37,074 nt of DNA from Pelomonas sp. KK5 (GCF_001984095.1 NZ_LYVQ01000034.1:1-37074); one strand, 5' to 3'; counted from the first letter of the stretch, positions 16,765 to 25,805 are shown. Numbers and translations: made by a program. The notes: a model not told the origin generated them from the sequence alone.

Positions 16765-16949
16765 GACATTTGCCTTCTTGTCGGCACCAGACCCTTCCAT
16801 GCTCGGGAGCTCGAGCTCCGCTTCGTGAAGGGGGCGCTCCTCCCGGAAGCGCCCGCGTGCCCGTGGTGACAGCGTGTAAACGAAAGTTTGCCCGGCTGAC
16901 ACTATCGCGCCAAGCCCCCCGAAGGTAGGAGCTGTTTTTCGCACAGATG

Positions 16950-16969
16950 ATCGGTGAATATTCACCGAT
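16950..16969. promoter_or_regulatory. 20-base perfect palindrome of unknown role
   Basis: ATCGGTGAATATTCACCGAT is a perfect palindrome in an A/T-richer stretch (about 16870-16980) between two genes that both end there. There is no T-run, so a terminator is unlikely. An AT-centred even palindrome of this size looks like the site of a dimeric regulator, yet no gene start lies nearby on either strand. Nearby hairpins include GGAGCTCGAGCTCC (16806-16819). Confidence 0.4.
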
Positions 16970-16983
16970 AAGCGCTGATGCAA

Positions 16984-17799
16984 TCAGCCCGTCCCGATGG
17001 ATTCGTCCTTGAGGCGGCCACGAGCCTCCTCGAAATCGGGCATCACCGAGCGCACCAGGTCCCAGAAGCGCGGGCTGTGGTTCATCTCGCGCAGATGGGC
17101 GAGTTCATGGGCGACGACGTAGTCGATGATGGACGGCGCGTAGTGGATCAAGCGCCAGTGGAGGCGGATGGAGCCGTCGGCGCTGGCGCTGCCCCAGCGC
17201 GTCTGGGCCGAGCTCAGGCGCAGCTGCTTCATCGTCACGCCCAGCTCGGCTGCGTAGTGCTGGCAGCGGGGCTCGAAGAAGGCCTTGGCGCGGCGCTGCA
17301 GCCAGGCCTGGACGGTGTCGCGGATCTGTTCCTCGGCGGCGGCCTGCGGCAGCCCGCCCACCAGCAGCGCGCCGCCCTCCTCGTCCAGCGTGACGCCGCT
17401 CTGCTCCGGCCTCAGCACTAGCCGCAGCGGCTCGCCGAGATAGGGCATGGTCGCGCCGTCGCGCCATTCGATGCGGCTGGCCTGCAGGCGCTGCGCGCGC
17501 TCGCGCTGCTCGACCAGCTTGCGCAGGATCCAGTCGGACTTGTGGACGAGCGCACTGTCGATGGCCGCCTGCGGCAGCCAGCGCGGCGCGCTGACGCGCA
17601 AGCCGTCGGCACCGACGATGAAGCCGATGCTGCGCCGGCGCGCGCGCTTCAGCTCGTACTGCACGCGGTGCTCGCCCAGCCGGGTCTCGCGCAGCGTGCC
17701 GGGCCGGTTCAGTGTGTCGGGCGGCGGCGCAACGGCGGGCTCGGCATCGAAGAGCGCGAGCTGCTTGTCCTGCAGCAGGTTGGCCAGGCGATTGGGCAT
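16984..17799 (-). CDS. YgjP-like (DUF45) zinc metallopeptidase
   Basis: This 271-residue protein has the WLM/SprT-like YgjP fold. The zinc site is VVAHELAHLREMNHSPRFW: H231, E232 (catalytic), H235 and third ligand H241. The upstream RWGSASADGSIRLHWRLIHYAP block (about 200-221) is the usual DUF45 signature. The first 40 residues are an ordinary linker. There is no signal peptide, so it is cytoplasmic. The ATG at 17799 follows GAAGGA and sits 23 bases after plsC. It is the last gene of the corC-lnt-glyQS-gmhB-plsC run. Substrate is unknown; family members are linked to protein quality control or restriction contexts, but the setting here is housekeeping. Confidence 0.88.
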   Translation of the reverse strand: MPNRLANLLQDKQLALFDAEPAVAPPPDTLNRPGTLRETRLGEHRVQYELKRARRRSIGFIVGADGLRVSAPRWLPQAAIDSALVHKSDWILRKLVEQRERAQRLQASRIEWRDGATMPYLGEPLRLVLRPEQSGVTLDEEGGALLVGGLPQAAAEEQIRDTVQAWLQRRAKAFFEPRCQHYAAELGVTMKQLRLSSAQTRWGSASADGSIRLHWRLIHYAPSIIDYVVAHELAHLREMNHSPRFWDLVRSVMPDFEEARGRLKDESIGTG

Positions 17800-17822
17800 C
17801 GTGGTCCTTCGTCCTCGCTCGA

Positions 17823-18578
17823 TCAGGCCTGCGCGTAGGCTTCTGGGTCGAGACGGCGCATCTCCGCCTCGATCCAGGCCTGCACTTCGCGCATCATTTC
17901 CTGCGGCTCGCGGCCCTGCGGGCTGATCGGCCGGCCGATCGAGATGTCGACGACGCCGGGCCGCAGCAGGAAGCTCTTGCGCGGCCAGCAGCGCGCCGAG
18001 GTGGCCGCGATCGGCACCACCGGCACGCCGTTCTCGACCGCCAGCCGCGTGCCGCCGGTCTTGTATTCGCCGGCCTTGCCACGGGCGATCCGCGTGCCCT
18101 CGGGGAACATGATCACCCAGTGGCCGAGGCCCGCCAGCCGCTTGCCCTGCGCCGCCACCTTGGACCAGGCCTGGGCGCGCTTGCTGCGGTCGATGTGGAT
18201 CATGTCCAGCCGCGCCATCGCCCAGCCGAAGAAGGGGATGTAGAGCAGCTCGCGCTTGAAGACATAGGCCAGCGGGTGGGACATCAGCGTCGGGTAGGCG
18301 AAGGTCTCCCAGGTGCTCTGGTGCTTGGACAGCAGGATCACGGCGCCCTGCCTGTCGGCGGCGCTGGGCAGGTTCTCCTCGCCCTGGATGCGCCAGCGCA
18401 CGCCGCAGATGTAGCGCGCGCCAAGAACTGCCAGGCGCAGCCAGAACACGCAGCTCCAGTACACCGGATTGCCTCGCACGAACAGCGACTGGAGCAGCAC
18501 CCAGAGCGCCACGGGAATCACGGTCAGGACCAGCCAGACAAGGAAAAGCGCTGAACGCAGCGCAGCAAGAACGATCAA
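17823..18578 (-). CDS. plsC: 1-acyl-sn-glycerol-3-phosphate acyltransferase
   Basis: This 251-residue inner-membrane enzyme adds the second acyl chain to lysophosphatidic acid, giving phosphatidic acid. The N-terminal membrane segment is at about 8-32. The first motif is KHQSTWE with H86; the usual aspartate of HX4D is Glu (E91), a variant I associate with beta-proteobacterial PlsC. The acyl-acceptor motif FPEGTR is at 158-163, and the PVVPIA block near 195 is present. The start is a TTG at 18578: it overlaps the gmhB stop (TTGA) and has a good ribosome-binding site (GGAGAG, five bases upstream). No better start exists nearby. It is translationally coupled to gmhB. Confidence 0.9.
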   Translation of the reverse strand: MIVLAALRSALFLVWLVLTVIPVALWVLLQSLFVRGNPVYWSCVFWLRLAVLGARYICGVRWRIQGEENLPSAADRQGAVILLSKHQSTWETFAYPTLMSHPLAYVFKRELLYIPFFGWAMARLDMIHIDRSKRAQAWSKVAAQGKRLAGLGHWVIMFPEGTRIARGKAGEYKTGGTRLAVENGVPVVPIAATSARCWPRKSFLLRPGVVDISIGRPISPQGREPQEMMREVQAWIEAEMRRLDPEAYAQA

Positions 18579-19228
18579 GAAAACTCTCCAGGAGACGTGT
18601 CCGGGGCCAGCTTCTCGCCGCGGGCGTCGGCCCTGGCGCGGCGATCCTGCTGGACCAGGTGTTCGGCGAAGGCGCTGATGCTGGCATGCACCTGGGTGCC
18701 GGGCACTTGCGCCAGCATCGCGGCCAGTTGGGTTTCGTCCAGCGTGCCTTCCTTTTCGCTGCGGATCAGGTGAGGCACGCAGCCGGCGTTGCGGGCGGTC
18801 ATGATGTCGCGCAACGAGACGCCCACCATGTGCACCGTCGACAGGTCCACGCCGAAGCGCAGGCCGATCTGCTCGATCAGGCCCGGCAGCGGCTTGCGGC
18901 AGTTGCAGCCTTCTTCAGGCGTGTGCGGGCAGAAGAAGACGGCGTCGAGCCGCCCGCCCTTCTCGGCCAGCAGCTGGTTCAGCCGCATGTGCACGGCGTT
19001 CAGCGAGGCCATGTCCAGCAGGCCGCGGCCGATGCCGGGCTGGTTGGTGGCCATCACCGTGTGCCAGCCGGCGTGGTTGAGCCGCGCCACGGCTTCGAGC
19101 GCGCCGGGCAGCGGCTCGAGCTCCTCCACCGACTTGACGTGGTCGTCGCGGTAGTGGTTGAGCGTTCCGTCGCGGCCGAGGATGACCAGCTTCATGCTGT
19201 GGTGGCCGTGATCGGAACGGGTGGGCAT
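18575..19228 (-). CDS. gmhB: GmhB-like HAD phosphatase lacking key aspartates
   Basis: By family this is the D-glycero-D-manno-heptose-1,7-bisphosphate 7-phosphatase of LPS inner-core heptose synthesis (217 residues). Conserved parts are present: ATNQPGIGRG (60-69), the GmhB zinc loop with C100, H102, C108 and C110, and RKPLPGL with K112. However, the HAD nucleophile motif reads ILGRDGTLN, with Gly18 (codon GGC) where the nucleophilic Asp is expected; D20 remains. The late metal-binding motif reads VGVSLRD, with Val137 (codon GTC) in place of the usual Asp of GDSLRD. Each change needs one base. A conventional HAD reaction should not be possible. The C-terminal tail of about 45 residues is longer than usual. 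The start at 19228 has a good site (AAGGAA); the shorter start at 19195 has none. Confidence 0.82.
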   Translation of the reverse strand: MPTRSDHGHHSMKLVILGRDGTLNHYRDDHVKSVEELEPLPGALEAVARLNHAGWHTVMATNQPGIGRGLLDMASLNAVHMRLNQLLAEKGGRLDAVFFCPHTPEEGCNCRKPLPGLIEQIGLRFGVDLSTVHMVGVSLRDIMTARNAGCVPHLIRSEKEGTLDETQLAAMLAQVPGTQVHASISAFAEHLVQQDRRARADARGEKLAPDTSPGEFS

Positions 19229-19249
19229 CGTGGGTTTCCTTCTTCTGAC

Positions 19250-21340
19250 TCAGCTGGCCAGGCGCGCCAGGTCGGCGACGCGGTTCATGGCCTCGTGCAG
19301 CGTCTTCAGCAGGCCCAGGCGGTTGGCGCGCAGGGCGGCATCCTCGGCATTGACCATCACGCCGTCGAAGAAGGCATCGACCGGCGCCTTCAGGGCGGCC
19401 AGCTCACGCAGCGACGCGGCGTACTGGCCGGCCTTGAACTGTGCGTCGGCCTTGGGCGTTACGTCGCCGAGCGCGGCGGCGAGCGCCTGCTCGGCGGGCT
19501 CCTTCAGCAGCGCGGCGTCGATGCGGGCTTCCACCGCCTGCTCGCTCTTCTTCAGGATGTTGCCGATGCGCTTGTTGGCCGCGGCCAGCGAAGCCGCCTC
19601 GGGCAGCACCTCGAACTCGCGCACCGCCGCCAGCCGCGCGGCCACGTCGGCCAGGCGCTGGGGCTTCAGCGCCAGCACGGCGTCGACCTGCTGGGCGCTG
19701 TAGCCCTGCTCGCGCAGGCTGCCGGCCAGGCGCTCGTAGATGAAGGTGGACAGGGCTTCGCTCGGGTCCTGGATCAGCGCGCCGAAGGCCGGCAGCGCGG
19801 CGGCGATCAGCGCATCCAGGCTCAGCGTGCCGGCGCGCTCCGAGAGCATGCGCACGACGCCCAGCGCATGGCGGCGCAGCGCGAACGGGTCCTTGTCGCC
19901 GGTGGGCAGCTGGCCGATGCCGAACAGGCCCACCAGCGTCTCCAGCTTGTCGGCCAGCGCGACCACCAGGCCCGCCTCGTTGCGCGGCAGCTCGTCACCG
20001 GCGAAGCGGGGCTTGTAGTGGTCCTCGATGGCGAAGGCCACCGCCTCGCTGAGGCCGTCGTGGCGCGCGTAGTAGCCGCCCATGATGCCCTGCAGCTCGG
20101 GGAACTCGCCGACCATGTCGGTCAGCAGGTCGGCCTTGGCCAGGTGGGCGGCTTCGTCGGCCTGCTGCGCCAGCGCCGCATTGCCCAGCATGCCGGCGAT
20201 GGCACGCGCGATCGCACGCACGCGCTCGACCCGCTCGCCCTGCGTGCCCAGCTTGCCGTGGTAGACCACCTTGGCAAGACCCGGCACCCGTTCGGCCAGC
20301 GACTTCTTGCGGTCCTGGTCGAAGAAGAACTTGGCGTCGGCCAGGCGTGGCCGCACGACGCGCTCGTTGCCGCCGGTCACCGCGCTGGCGTCGGCCGGGC
20401 GGATGTTGCTGACGACCAGGAACTGGTTGGTCAGCCTGCCGGCGTCGTCCAGCAACGGGAAGTACTTCTGGTTGGCCTTCATCGTCAGAATCAGGCACTC
20501 CTGCGGCACGGCCAGGAATTCGCGCTCGAACTGGCACAGCAGCACGTTCGGGCGCTCGACCAGGGCGGTCACTTCGTCCAGCAGGGCCTCGTCGTCGATT
20601 GGCTTCAGCGAGCCGGCGCGCTCGGCGAGCTGGCGCACGATCTCGGCGCGGCGTTCGGCGAAAGAGGCGATGACAGCACCCTGCTCGCGCAGCTGCGCGG
20701 CATAGCTGTCGGCGCTCTCGACGGCGATCGTCTCGACGGCGGCCTCGAAGCGATGGCCGCGGGTCTCGCGGCCCGAGTTCAGGCCCAGCAGTTCGACCGG
20801 CACGACCGCGCTGCCGTGCAACGCGACCAGGCCATGGACCGGGCGCACGAAGTTGACGCTGCTCCAGCCGTCCTGCAACTGGTAGCTCATCACCTTCGGG
20901 ATCGGCAGCGCCTTCAGCATCTCGGCCAGCGCCTGCTGCAGGCCCTGGGCCAGGCTGGCGCCGGGCTGGGTCACGTTGGCGAACAGGGCCTCGGCCTTGC
21001 CGTCGGGCGCGCGCTCCAGCGGCGTGTCGGCCGCCAGGCCGCTGGCGGCCAGCTTCTTCAGCAGGGCCGGGCTCGGCTGGCCGTCGGCGCCGAGGCCCAC
21101 GGCCACCGGCATCAGCTTTAGACGCAGGGCCTTGTCGGCGGCCTGCGCGGCAACATCGGCGATGTGCACGGCCAGGCGGCGCGGCGAGGCGAAGGACGTC
21201 ACGACCGCGTCGGCCGCGGCGAGGCCTTGTGCCTGCAGCGAGCCGCTGATCAGCGACGCAAAGCTCTCGCCCAGCTTCTTCAGCGCCTTCGGGGGCAGTT
21301 CCTCGACGAAGAGTTCAATCAGCAGGTTGTTGGACGACAT
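19250..21340 (-). CDS. glyS: Glycyl-tRNA synthetase beta subunit
   Basis: This 696-residue beta subunit of the bacterial alpha2beta2 glycyl-tRNA synthetase helps bind tRNA-Gly, while GlyQ holds the aminoacylation core. It starts NNLLIELFVEELPPKAL, typical of the family, and includes the conserved FLAVPQECLILTMKANQKYFPLLD block and a C-terminal DALR-like anticodon-binding region. The ATG at 21340 overlaps the glyQ stop (TGATG), with AAGAAGG seven bases upstream; a GTG one codon earlier is possible. It is followed 21 bases later by the gmhB-like gene. Length and motifs are normal. Confidence 0.97.
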   Translation of the reverse strand: MSSNNLLIELFVEELPPKALKKLGESFASLISGSLQAQGLAAADAVVTSFASPRRLAVHIADVAAQAADKALRLKLMPVAVGLGADGQPSPALLKKLAASGLAADTPLERAPDGKAEALFANVTQPGASLAQGLQQALAEMLKALPIPKVMSYQLQDGWSSVNFVRPVHGLVALHGSAVVPVELLGLNSGRETRGHRFEAAVETIAVESADSYAAQLREQGAVIASFAERRAEIVRQLAERAGSLKPIDDEALLDEVTALVERPNVLLCQFEREFLAVPQECLILTMKANQKYFPLLDDAGRLTNQFLVVSNIRPADASAVTGGNERVVRPRLADAKFFFDQDRKKSLAERVPGLAKVVYHGKLGTQGERVERVRAIARAIAGMLGNAALAQQADEAAHLAKADLLTDMVGEFPELQGIMGGYYARHDGLSEAVAFAIEDHYKPRFAGDELPRNEAGLVVALADKLETLVGLFGIGQLPTGDKDPFALRRHALGVVRMLSERAGTLSLDALIAAALPAFGALIQDPSEALSTFIYERLAGSLREQGYSAQQVDAVLALKPQRLADVAARLAAVREFEVLPEAASLAAANKRIGNILKKSEQAVEARIDAALLKEPAEQALAAALGDVTPKADAQFKAGQYAASLRELAALKAPVDAFFDGVMVNAEDAALRANRLGLLKTLHEAMNRVADLARLAS

Positions 21341-22260
21341 CACGCGGCCTTCTTCTTCTCGATCTGTGCAATCACTTCGTCAGCCCAGGCCTTGGGCGCC
21401 ATCGGGAAGCCCAGCCGCGCGCGGCTGTCCATATAGCTTTGCGCGACCGCGCGGGCCAAGTTGCGGATGCGGCCGATATAGGCAGCACGCTCGGTCACGC
21501 TGATCGCGCCGCGCGCATCCAGCAGGTTGAAGGTGTGGCCGGCCTTCAGCAGCTGCTCGTAGGCGGGCAGCGCAAGCTGTTCCTTCATCAGCAGCTGGCT
21601 CTGCTTCTCGTACGCCGCGAAGGCGCCCAGCAGGAAGTCGACGTCGCTGTGCTCGAAGTTGTAGGTGCTCTGCTCGACCTCGTTCTGGTGGAACACGTCG
21701 CCATAGCTGAGGCCGTCGGTGAACACCAGGTCGTAGACCGACTCCTTGCCCTGCAGGTACATCGCCAGGCGCTCGAGGCCGTAGGTGATCTCGCCGGTGA
21801 TCGGCTTGCAGTCGATGCCGCCGACCTGCTGGAAGTAGGTGAACTGCGTCACTTCCATGCCGTTGAGCCAGACCTCCCAGCCGAGGCCCCAGCAGCCGAG
21901 CGTCGGGTTCTCCCAGTCGTCCTCGACGAAGCGCACGTCGTTCTTCTTCAGGTCGAAGCCCAGCGCTTCCAGCGAACCGAGGTACAGCTCCAGGATGTTC
22001 TCGGGCGCGGGCTTCAGCACGACCTGGTACTGGTAGTAGTGCTGCAGGCGGTTCGGATTCTCGCCATAGCGGCCGTCCTTGGGGCGGCGGCTGGGCTGCA
22101 CATAGGCGGCCTTCCAGGGCTCGGGCCCCAGCGCGCGCAGGAAGGTGGCAGTGTGGCTGGTGCCGGCGCCGACTTCCATGTCGTAGGGCTGCAGCAATGC
22201 GCAGCCCTGCTTGGACCAATACTCTTGCAGGGTCAGGATGATTTGCTGGAAGCTCAGCAT
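21340..22260 (-). CDS. glyQ: Glycyl-tRNA synthetase alpha subunit
   Basis: This 306-residue class II catalytic subunit opens with [25 protein letters not shown] and has the usual motifs: [19 protein letters not shown], the [20 protein letters not shown] block for ATP and glycine, and [22 protein letters not shown]. It charges glycine onto tRNA-Gly in the cytoplasm with GlyS. The ATG at 22260 begins the conserved family sequence; an upstream extension of the frame reads into the lnt gene and is not coding. It lies 40 bases after lnt in an A/T-rich gap. The Lys-rich end overlaps glyS. Confidence 0.97.
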   Translation of the reverse strand: MLSFQQIILTLQEYWSKQGCALLQPYDMEVGAGTSHTATFLRALGPEPWKAAYVQPSRRPKDGRYGENPNRLQHYYQYQVVLKPAPENILELYLGSLEALGFDLKKNDVRFVEDDWENPTLGCWGLGWEVWLNGMEVTQFTYFQQVGGIDCKPITGEITYGLERLAMYLQGKESVYDLVFTDGLSYGDVFHQNEVEQSTYNFEHSDVDFLLGAFAAYEKQSQLLMKEQLALPAYEQLLKAGHTFNLLDARGAISVTERAAYIGRIRNLARAVAQSYMDSRARLGFPMAPKAWADEVIAQIEKKKAA

Positions 22261-22300
22261 GAAGTGCCGTGAAAAATTGTTAGATGAAGCAATATCGATT

Positions 22301-23746
22301 CTACGGGGCGCGCCTGCGAGAGGCCGCAAGGCCGAGCATCGCGAGGGCCAGCCCCCATAACGGCCACAGTCCGCAGACCGCCAGCCAGCGCGCGTAGGGC
22401 GTGCTGCCGCTGCGGCCCTCGACCTCGGCTTCGAGGATGCCGGGCACCAGGGGGTCAAGTCTTGCCGTCACGCGGCCGTGATGGTCGAGCACCGCGGTGG
22501 CGCCGGTATTGGTCGAGCGGATGAAGGGCCGCTGGAACTCCAGCGCGCGCATCTGCGAGAACTGCAGGTGCTGGTCCTGGATCATCCAGCGGCCGAACCA
22601 GGCCAGGTTGCTGGTATTGACCAGCACGGTCGCCGCATCCGGGCCGACCATGCTGTCCACGAAGTCCTCGCCGAACAGATCCTCGTAGCAGATCAGCGGC
22701 CGCAGGCGCTGGCCTTCGAGCACCAGCGGCGCCTGGGTGCGGCCGCGGGCCTGATCCTGCATCGGGATGCCCATCGCATCGACGAACCAGCGGAAGCCCG
22801 TCGGCACGAACTCGCCGAAGGGCAGCAGGTGGCGCTTGCCGTAGTCGTAGGGTTGCGCGGTGCCGAAGGCCAGCATCGAGTTGACGTAGCCCTCGCGCTC
22901 GTTGCCCAGGAAGGTACCCAGCAGCAGCGGGCGCTGCTGCGCCGCGCGCTGCAGGCGCTGCACATAGGCCGGCTCCAGGAACTCCAGCGGCAGCGGCGCC
23001 ACCGACTCCGGCGTGACGACCAGTTGCCCGCGCGCCGCCTCGATCTGCTGCGCCAGGCGTTCAAGGTTGCCTTCGATCAGGTCGCGATCGAACTTCTCGT
23101 CCTGCCGGACATTGGGCTGCAGCAGCGAGACGCGCAGGTGGCCGGAACTGCGGGTGAACTCATCGGGCAGCGCCGCGCCCGCGCCGACCACCACCACCAT
23201 GGCCACCACCGCTCGCCAGGACCGCGAGGCCAGGGCCGCCGCGCAGGCCGCCGCCAGCGCCGCGATGCCATAGACCCCGATCCATGGCGCCCACGCCGAC
23301 AGCGGGCCGACCGTGTGCGCATAGCCGCTGGCCAGCCAGGGAAAGCCGCTGAACCAGGTGGCGCGCGCCAGTTCGGCCAGCAGCCAGGCAGCGGCGAAGA
23401 CGGGCACGCGCAGGGTGCCGCTGAACAGGGCCGCCAGCGCCATCGCGCCGGCGTAGTACAGGCACAGGAACAGCGCCAGCAGCACCACCGCCAGCACCGC
23501 CAGCGGCGCCGGAATGCCGCCGAAGTCGTGCATGCTGATGTACAGCCACCACAGGCCCGAAGCCAGCCAGCCCAGGCCGAAGGCGCCGCCGAGCAGCGCA
23601 GCCCGGCGCGGCCGGGCCTCCCAGGCCAGCGCGAACAGCCCCGCCAGCGCCAGGATCTGCAGCCACCAGAGGAAGGTCGGTGCGAAGGCAGCCGTATGCA
23701 CCACACCGGCCGCGCAGGCCAGCGCTAACGCCCATTTCGAGCGCAT
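22301..23746 (-). CDS. lnt: Apolipoprotein N-acyltransferase
   Basis: This 481-residue inner-membrane enzyme transfers an acyl chain from phospholipid to the N-terminal cysteine of lipoproteins, the final maturation step. About six membrane helices fill residues 5-195, then a periplasmic nitrilase-like domain (about 205-455) and a last helix near 460-478. The catalytic triad is E247 (VTPESV), K304 ([11 protein letters not shown]) and C353 (LICYEDLFG). The ATG at 23746 shares a base with the corC stop (TGATG), so the genes are coupled. corC-lnt is a very conserved pair in proteobacteria. Clients in this window include the OsmB-like lipoprotein. Confidence 0.97.
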   Translation of the reverse strand: MRSKWALALACAAGVVHTAAFAPTFLWWLQILALAGLFALAWEARPRRAALLGGAFGLGWLASGLWWLYISMHDFGGIPAPLAVLAVVLLALFLCLYYAGAMALAALFSGTLRVPVFAAAWLLAELARATWFSGFPWLASGYAHTVGPLSAWAPWIGVYGIAALAAACAAALASRSWRAVVAMVVVVGAGAALPDEFTRSSGHLRVSLLQPNVRQDEKFDRDLIEGNLERLAQQIEAARGQLVVTPESVAPLPLEFLEPAYVQRLQRAAQQRPLLLGTFLGNEREGYVNSMLAFGTAQPYDYGKRHLLPFGEFVPTGFRWFVDAMGIPMQDQARGRTQAPLVLEGQRLRPLICYEDLFGEDFVDSMVGPDAATVLVNTSNLAWFGRWMIQDQHLQFSQMRALEFQRPFIRSTNTGATAVLDHHGRVTARLDPLVPGILEAEVEGRSGSTPYARWLAVCGLWPLWGLALAMLGLAASRRRAP

Positions 23747-24630
23747 CAGCCGTCCGGCTGCTGGCTGCGCGTGACCTTGAACCAGCGCACGGCGCCGCCG
23801 CGGGTCAGCATCACCGCGAAGCGCAGGCCGTCGATCTCGACCGCCTCGCCGCGGCGCGGCACGCGGCCGTGCTCGTGGGCGACCAGGCCGCCGATGGTGT
23901 CGAATTCGTCCTGCCCGAAGCTGGCGCCGAAGGCCTCGTTGACGTCGGCGATGCTGGCGTCGCCGGCGACGCGCTGGCTGCCGTCGGCCAGCGTGTAGAT
24001 GCTCTTGTCGCTGCTGCTGCCCTTGTCGTCGAACTCGTCCTCGATCTCGCCGACGATCTCCTCCAGCACGTCCTCGATCGTGATCAGCCCGGCCATATTG
24101 CCGAACTCGTCGATCACGACGGCCAGGTGGCTGCGGTTGGAGCGGAAGTCGCGCAGCAGCTCGTTGAGCTCCTTGCTTTCGGGCACGAAGACCACCGGGC
24201 GCAGCAGCGCGCGCAGATTCAGCTCCGGCGCGCGCTGGATCTTCAGCAGGTCCTTGGCCAGCAGGATGCCGATGATGTTTTCCTTCTGGCCCTCGAACAC
24301 CGGGAAGCGGGAGTGGCCGGTGTCGATCACCAGGTTCAGCAGTTCCTCGTAGGGCGCCTCGATGTCCAGCAGGTCCATGCGCGGCGCGGCGACCATCACG
24401 TCGCCGGCGCTGAGCTCCGCCATGCGCAGCACGCCCTCGAGCATCTGCAGCGATTCGGGTTCGATGACTTCGCGCTCTTCCGCTTCGGTGAGCGTCTGGA
24501 TCAGTTCGCGCTTGGAGTCCGGTCCGGGATGGACGAATTCCCACAAGCGGTTCAAGAGGCTGCGCGCCTGCACGGCGGGCGATTTCTGGCCCCCGCGCGA
24601 CGGGGGCCGGCTAGACTGAGGTTCTGACAC
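23746..24630 (-). CDS. corC: CorC/HlyC-family CBS-domain protein
   Basis: This 294-residue cytoplasmic protein has two CBS domains (about 70-195; VMVAAPRMDLLDIE..., then the VFVPESKELNELLRDFRSNRSHLAVVIDE region) and a C-terminal CorC_HlyC transporter-associated domain (about 205-290). It has no membrane segments, unlike the CNNM relatives, and is thought to act in Mg/Co efflux or membrane ion balance. The start was set at the GTG at 24630 (reads VSEPQSSRP, as in relatives); the frame is open to a TTG at 24705, but those codons lack the G/C third-base bias. It is the first gene of the long minus-strand operon, divergent from the COG0523 gene. Confidence 0.9.
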   Translation of the reverse strand: MSEPQSSRPPSRGGQKSPAVQARSLLNRLWEFVHPGPDSKRELIQTLTEAEEREVIEPESLQMLEGVLRMAELSAGDVMVAAPRMDLLDIEAPYEELLNLVIDTGHSRFPVFEGQKENIIGILLAKDLLKIQRAPELNLRALLRPVVFVPESKELNELLRDFRSNRSHLAVVIDEFGNMAGLITIEDVLEEIVGEIEDEFDDKGSSSDKSIYTLADGSQRVAGDASIADVNEAFGASFGQDEFDTIGGLVAHEHGRVPRRGEAVEIDGLRFAVMLTRGGAVRWFKVTRSQQPDG

Positions 24631-24670
24631 TGGGCTGCGTGTCGTGGTTGATATGGCTTGAAGAATAACC

Positions 24671-24707
24671 GATTGACACGACGCCTCCCCTTGCAACAAA
24701 GTCAATC
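24671..24707. promoter_or_regulatory. Inverted repeat in the corC / COG0523 divergent region
   Basis: GATTGAC (24671-24677) and GTCAATC (24701-24707) face each other across 23 bases. Each arm also carries a good -35-like TTGAC on opposite strands (TTGACA at 24673, plus; TTGACT at 24705, minus), so this may simply be two divergent promoters; matching -10 boxes are weak. Confidence 0.35.
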
Positions 24708-24746
24708 GTCCCCATCTGGGGTGCTCTGCATTTCCGGTCCCGCATC

Positions 24747-25805
24747 ATGTCCTCCACTCCCGGCCTCATCCCCGCCACCATCCTGACCGGCTTCCTCGGC
24801 TCGGGCAAGACCACCCTGCTCAAGCGCGTGCTGCACGAGGCCCACGGCCAGAAGATCGCCATCATCGAGAACGAGTTCGGCGAGGAGGACATCGACACCT
24901 CGATCCTCGTGACCGAGACCAAGGAACAGATCATCCAGATGAACAACGGCTGCGTCTGCTGCACGATCCGCGAGGACCTGCGCACCACGCTGGCCGACCT
25001 GGCCGCCAAGCGCCGCAAGGGCGAACTGGACTTCGAGCGGGTCATCATCGAGACCACCGGCCTGGCCGACCCCGGCCCGGTGGCGCAGACCTTCTTCATG
25101 GACGACGAGGTGGCCGAGAGCTTCCTGCTCGACTCGATCCTCACGCTGGTCGACGCCAAGCACGCCGAGGATCAGCTGAACACCCGCCAGGAGGCGCGCC
25201 GGCAGGTGGGCTTCGCCGACCAGATCTTCATCAGCAAGGCCGACCTGGTGGACGCTAACGCCATTTCCGAGCTGACCCACCGGATCAAGCACATGAACCC
25301 GCGGGCGCCGGTGCAGACGGCCCACTTCGGCGAAGTCGAACTGGCCAAGGTCTTCGACCTGCGCGGCTTCAACCTGAATGCCAAGCTCGAGATCGACCCG
25401 GACTTCCTGAAGGCCGACGACCACGACCACGATCATGACCACCACCATCATGACCACGATCATGAGCACGGCGAACACTGCGACCACCCGCACCACCATG
25501 CCCATGACGACGACGTGAAGTCCTTCGTCTTCAAGTCCGACCGCCCCTTCAACCCGGTCAAGCTGGAAGACTTCCTGGGCGCGATCGTGCAGGTCTACGG
25601 CCCCAAGATGCTGCGCTACAAGGGCGTGCTGAACATGAAGGGCACGGACAAGAAGGTGATCTTCCAGGGCGTGCACCAGCTGATGGGGTCCGATCTGGGC
25701 CCGAAGTGGATGCCTGGCGAGACGAAGACGAGCAAAATGGTTTTCATCGGCATCGACCTGCCCAAGGAGATCCTGATGCAAGGCCTGGAAGGCTGCCTGG
25801 CATAG
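24747..25805 (+). CDS. COG0523 (CobW/ZagA-type) metallochaperone GTPase
   Basis: This 352-residue G3E-family GTPase has the P-loop GFLGSGKTT (15-23), the metal-binding CxCC motif (C69, C71, C72 in NGCVCCTIR), SKAD for guanine recognition (163-166) and a C-terminal CobW_C domain (about 258-345). Between them, residues 224-256 form a very His/Asp-rich loop with 16 histidines, likely to hold zinc or nickel. Such proteins deliver metal, often zinc, to clients, and many are under Zur. No clear Zur site was found, although an inverted repeat lies upstream. It precedes a DksA lacking most zinc ligands, a partnership known for COG0523 genes. Calling it CobW itself is not justified; there is no cobalamin gene nearby. 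Confidence 0.9.
   Translation: MSSTPGLIPATILTGFLGSGKTTLLKRVLHEAHGQKIAIIENEFGEEDIDTSILVTETKEQIIQMNNGCVCCTIREDLRTTLADLAAKRRKGELDFERVIIETTGLADPGPVAQTFFMDDEVAESFLLDSILTLVDAKHAEDQLNTRQEARRQVGFADQIFISKADLVDANAISELTHRIKHMNPRAPVQTAHFGEVELAKVFDLRGFNLNAKLEIDPDFLKADDHDHDHDHHHHDHDHEHGEHCDHPHHHAHDDDVKSFVFKSDRPFNPVKLEDFLGAIVQVYGPKMLRYKGVLNMKGTDKKVIFQGVHQLMGSDLGPKWMPGETKTSKMVFIGIDLPKEILMQGLEGCLA

Noticed and set aside
16705-16983. 92-residue minus-strand frame in the palindrome-rich gap
   Set aside because: Needs a TTG start, runs through several hairpins and ends in an Arg run; no coding bias.
18659-21121. 820-residue open frame on the plus strand opposite glyS
   Set aside because: It is antisense to glyS and gmhB, with repetitive Gln/His/Arg-rich composition typical of the shadow frame of GC-rich genes.
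24631-24705. 25-residue N-terminal extension of CorC from a TTG
   Set aside because: Codons lack third-position G/C bias and the family normally starts at the SEP-like sequence read from the GTG at 24630.
25417-25515. Simple-sequence DNA repeat (CAC/CAT/GAC-rich)
   Set aside because: It encodes the His/Asp-rich metal-binding loop of the COG0523 protein, so it is protein-level composition rather than a DNA repeat element.
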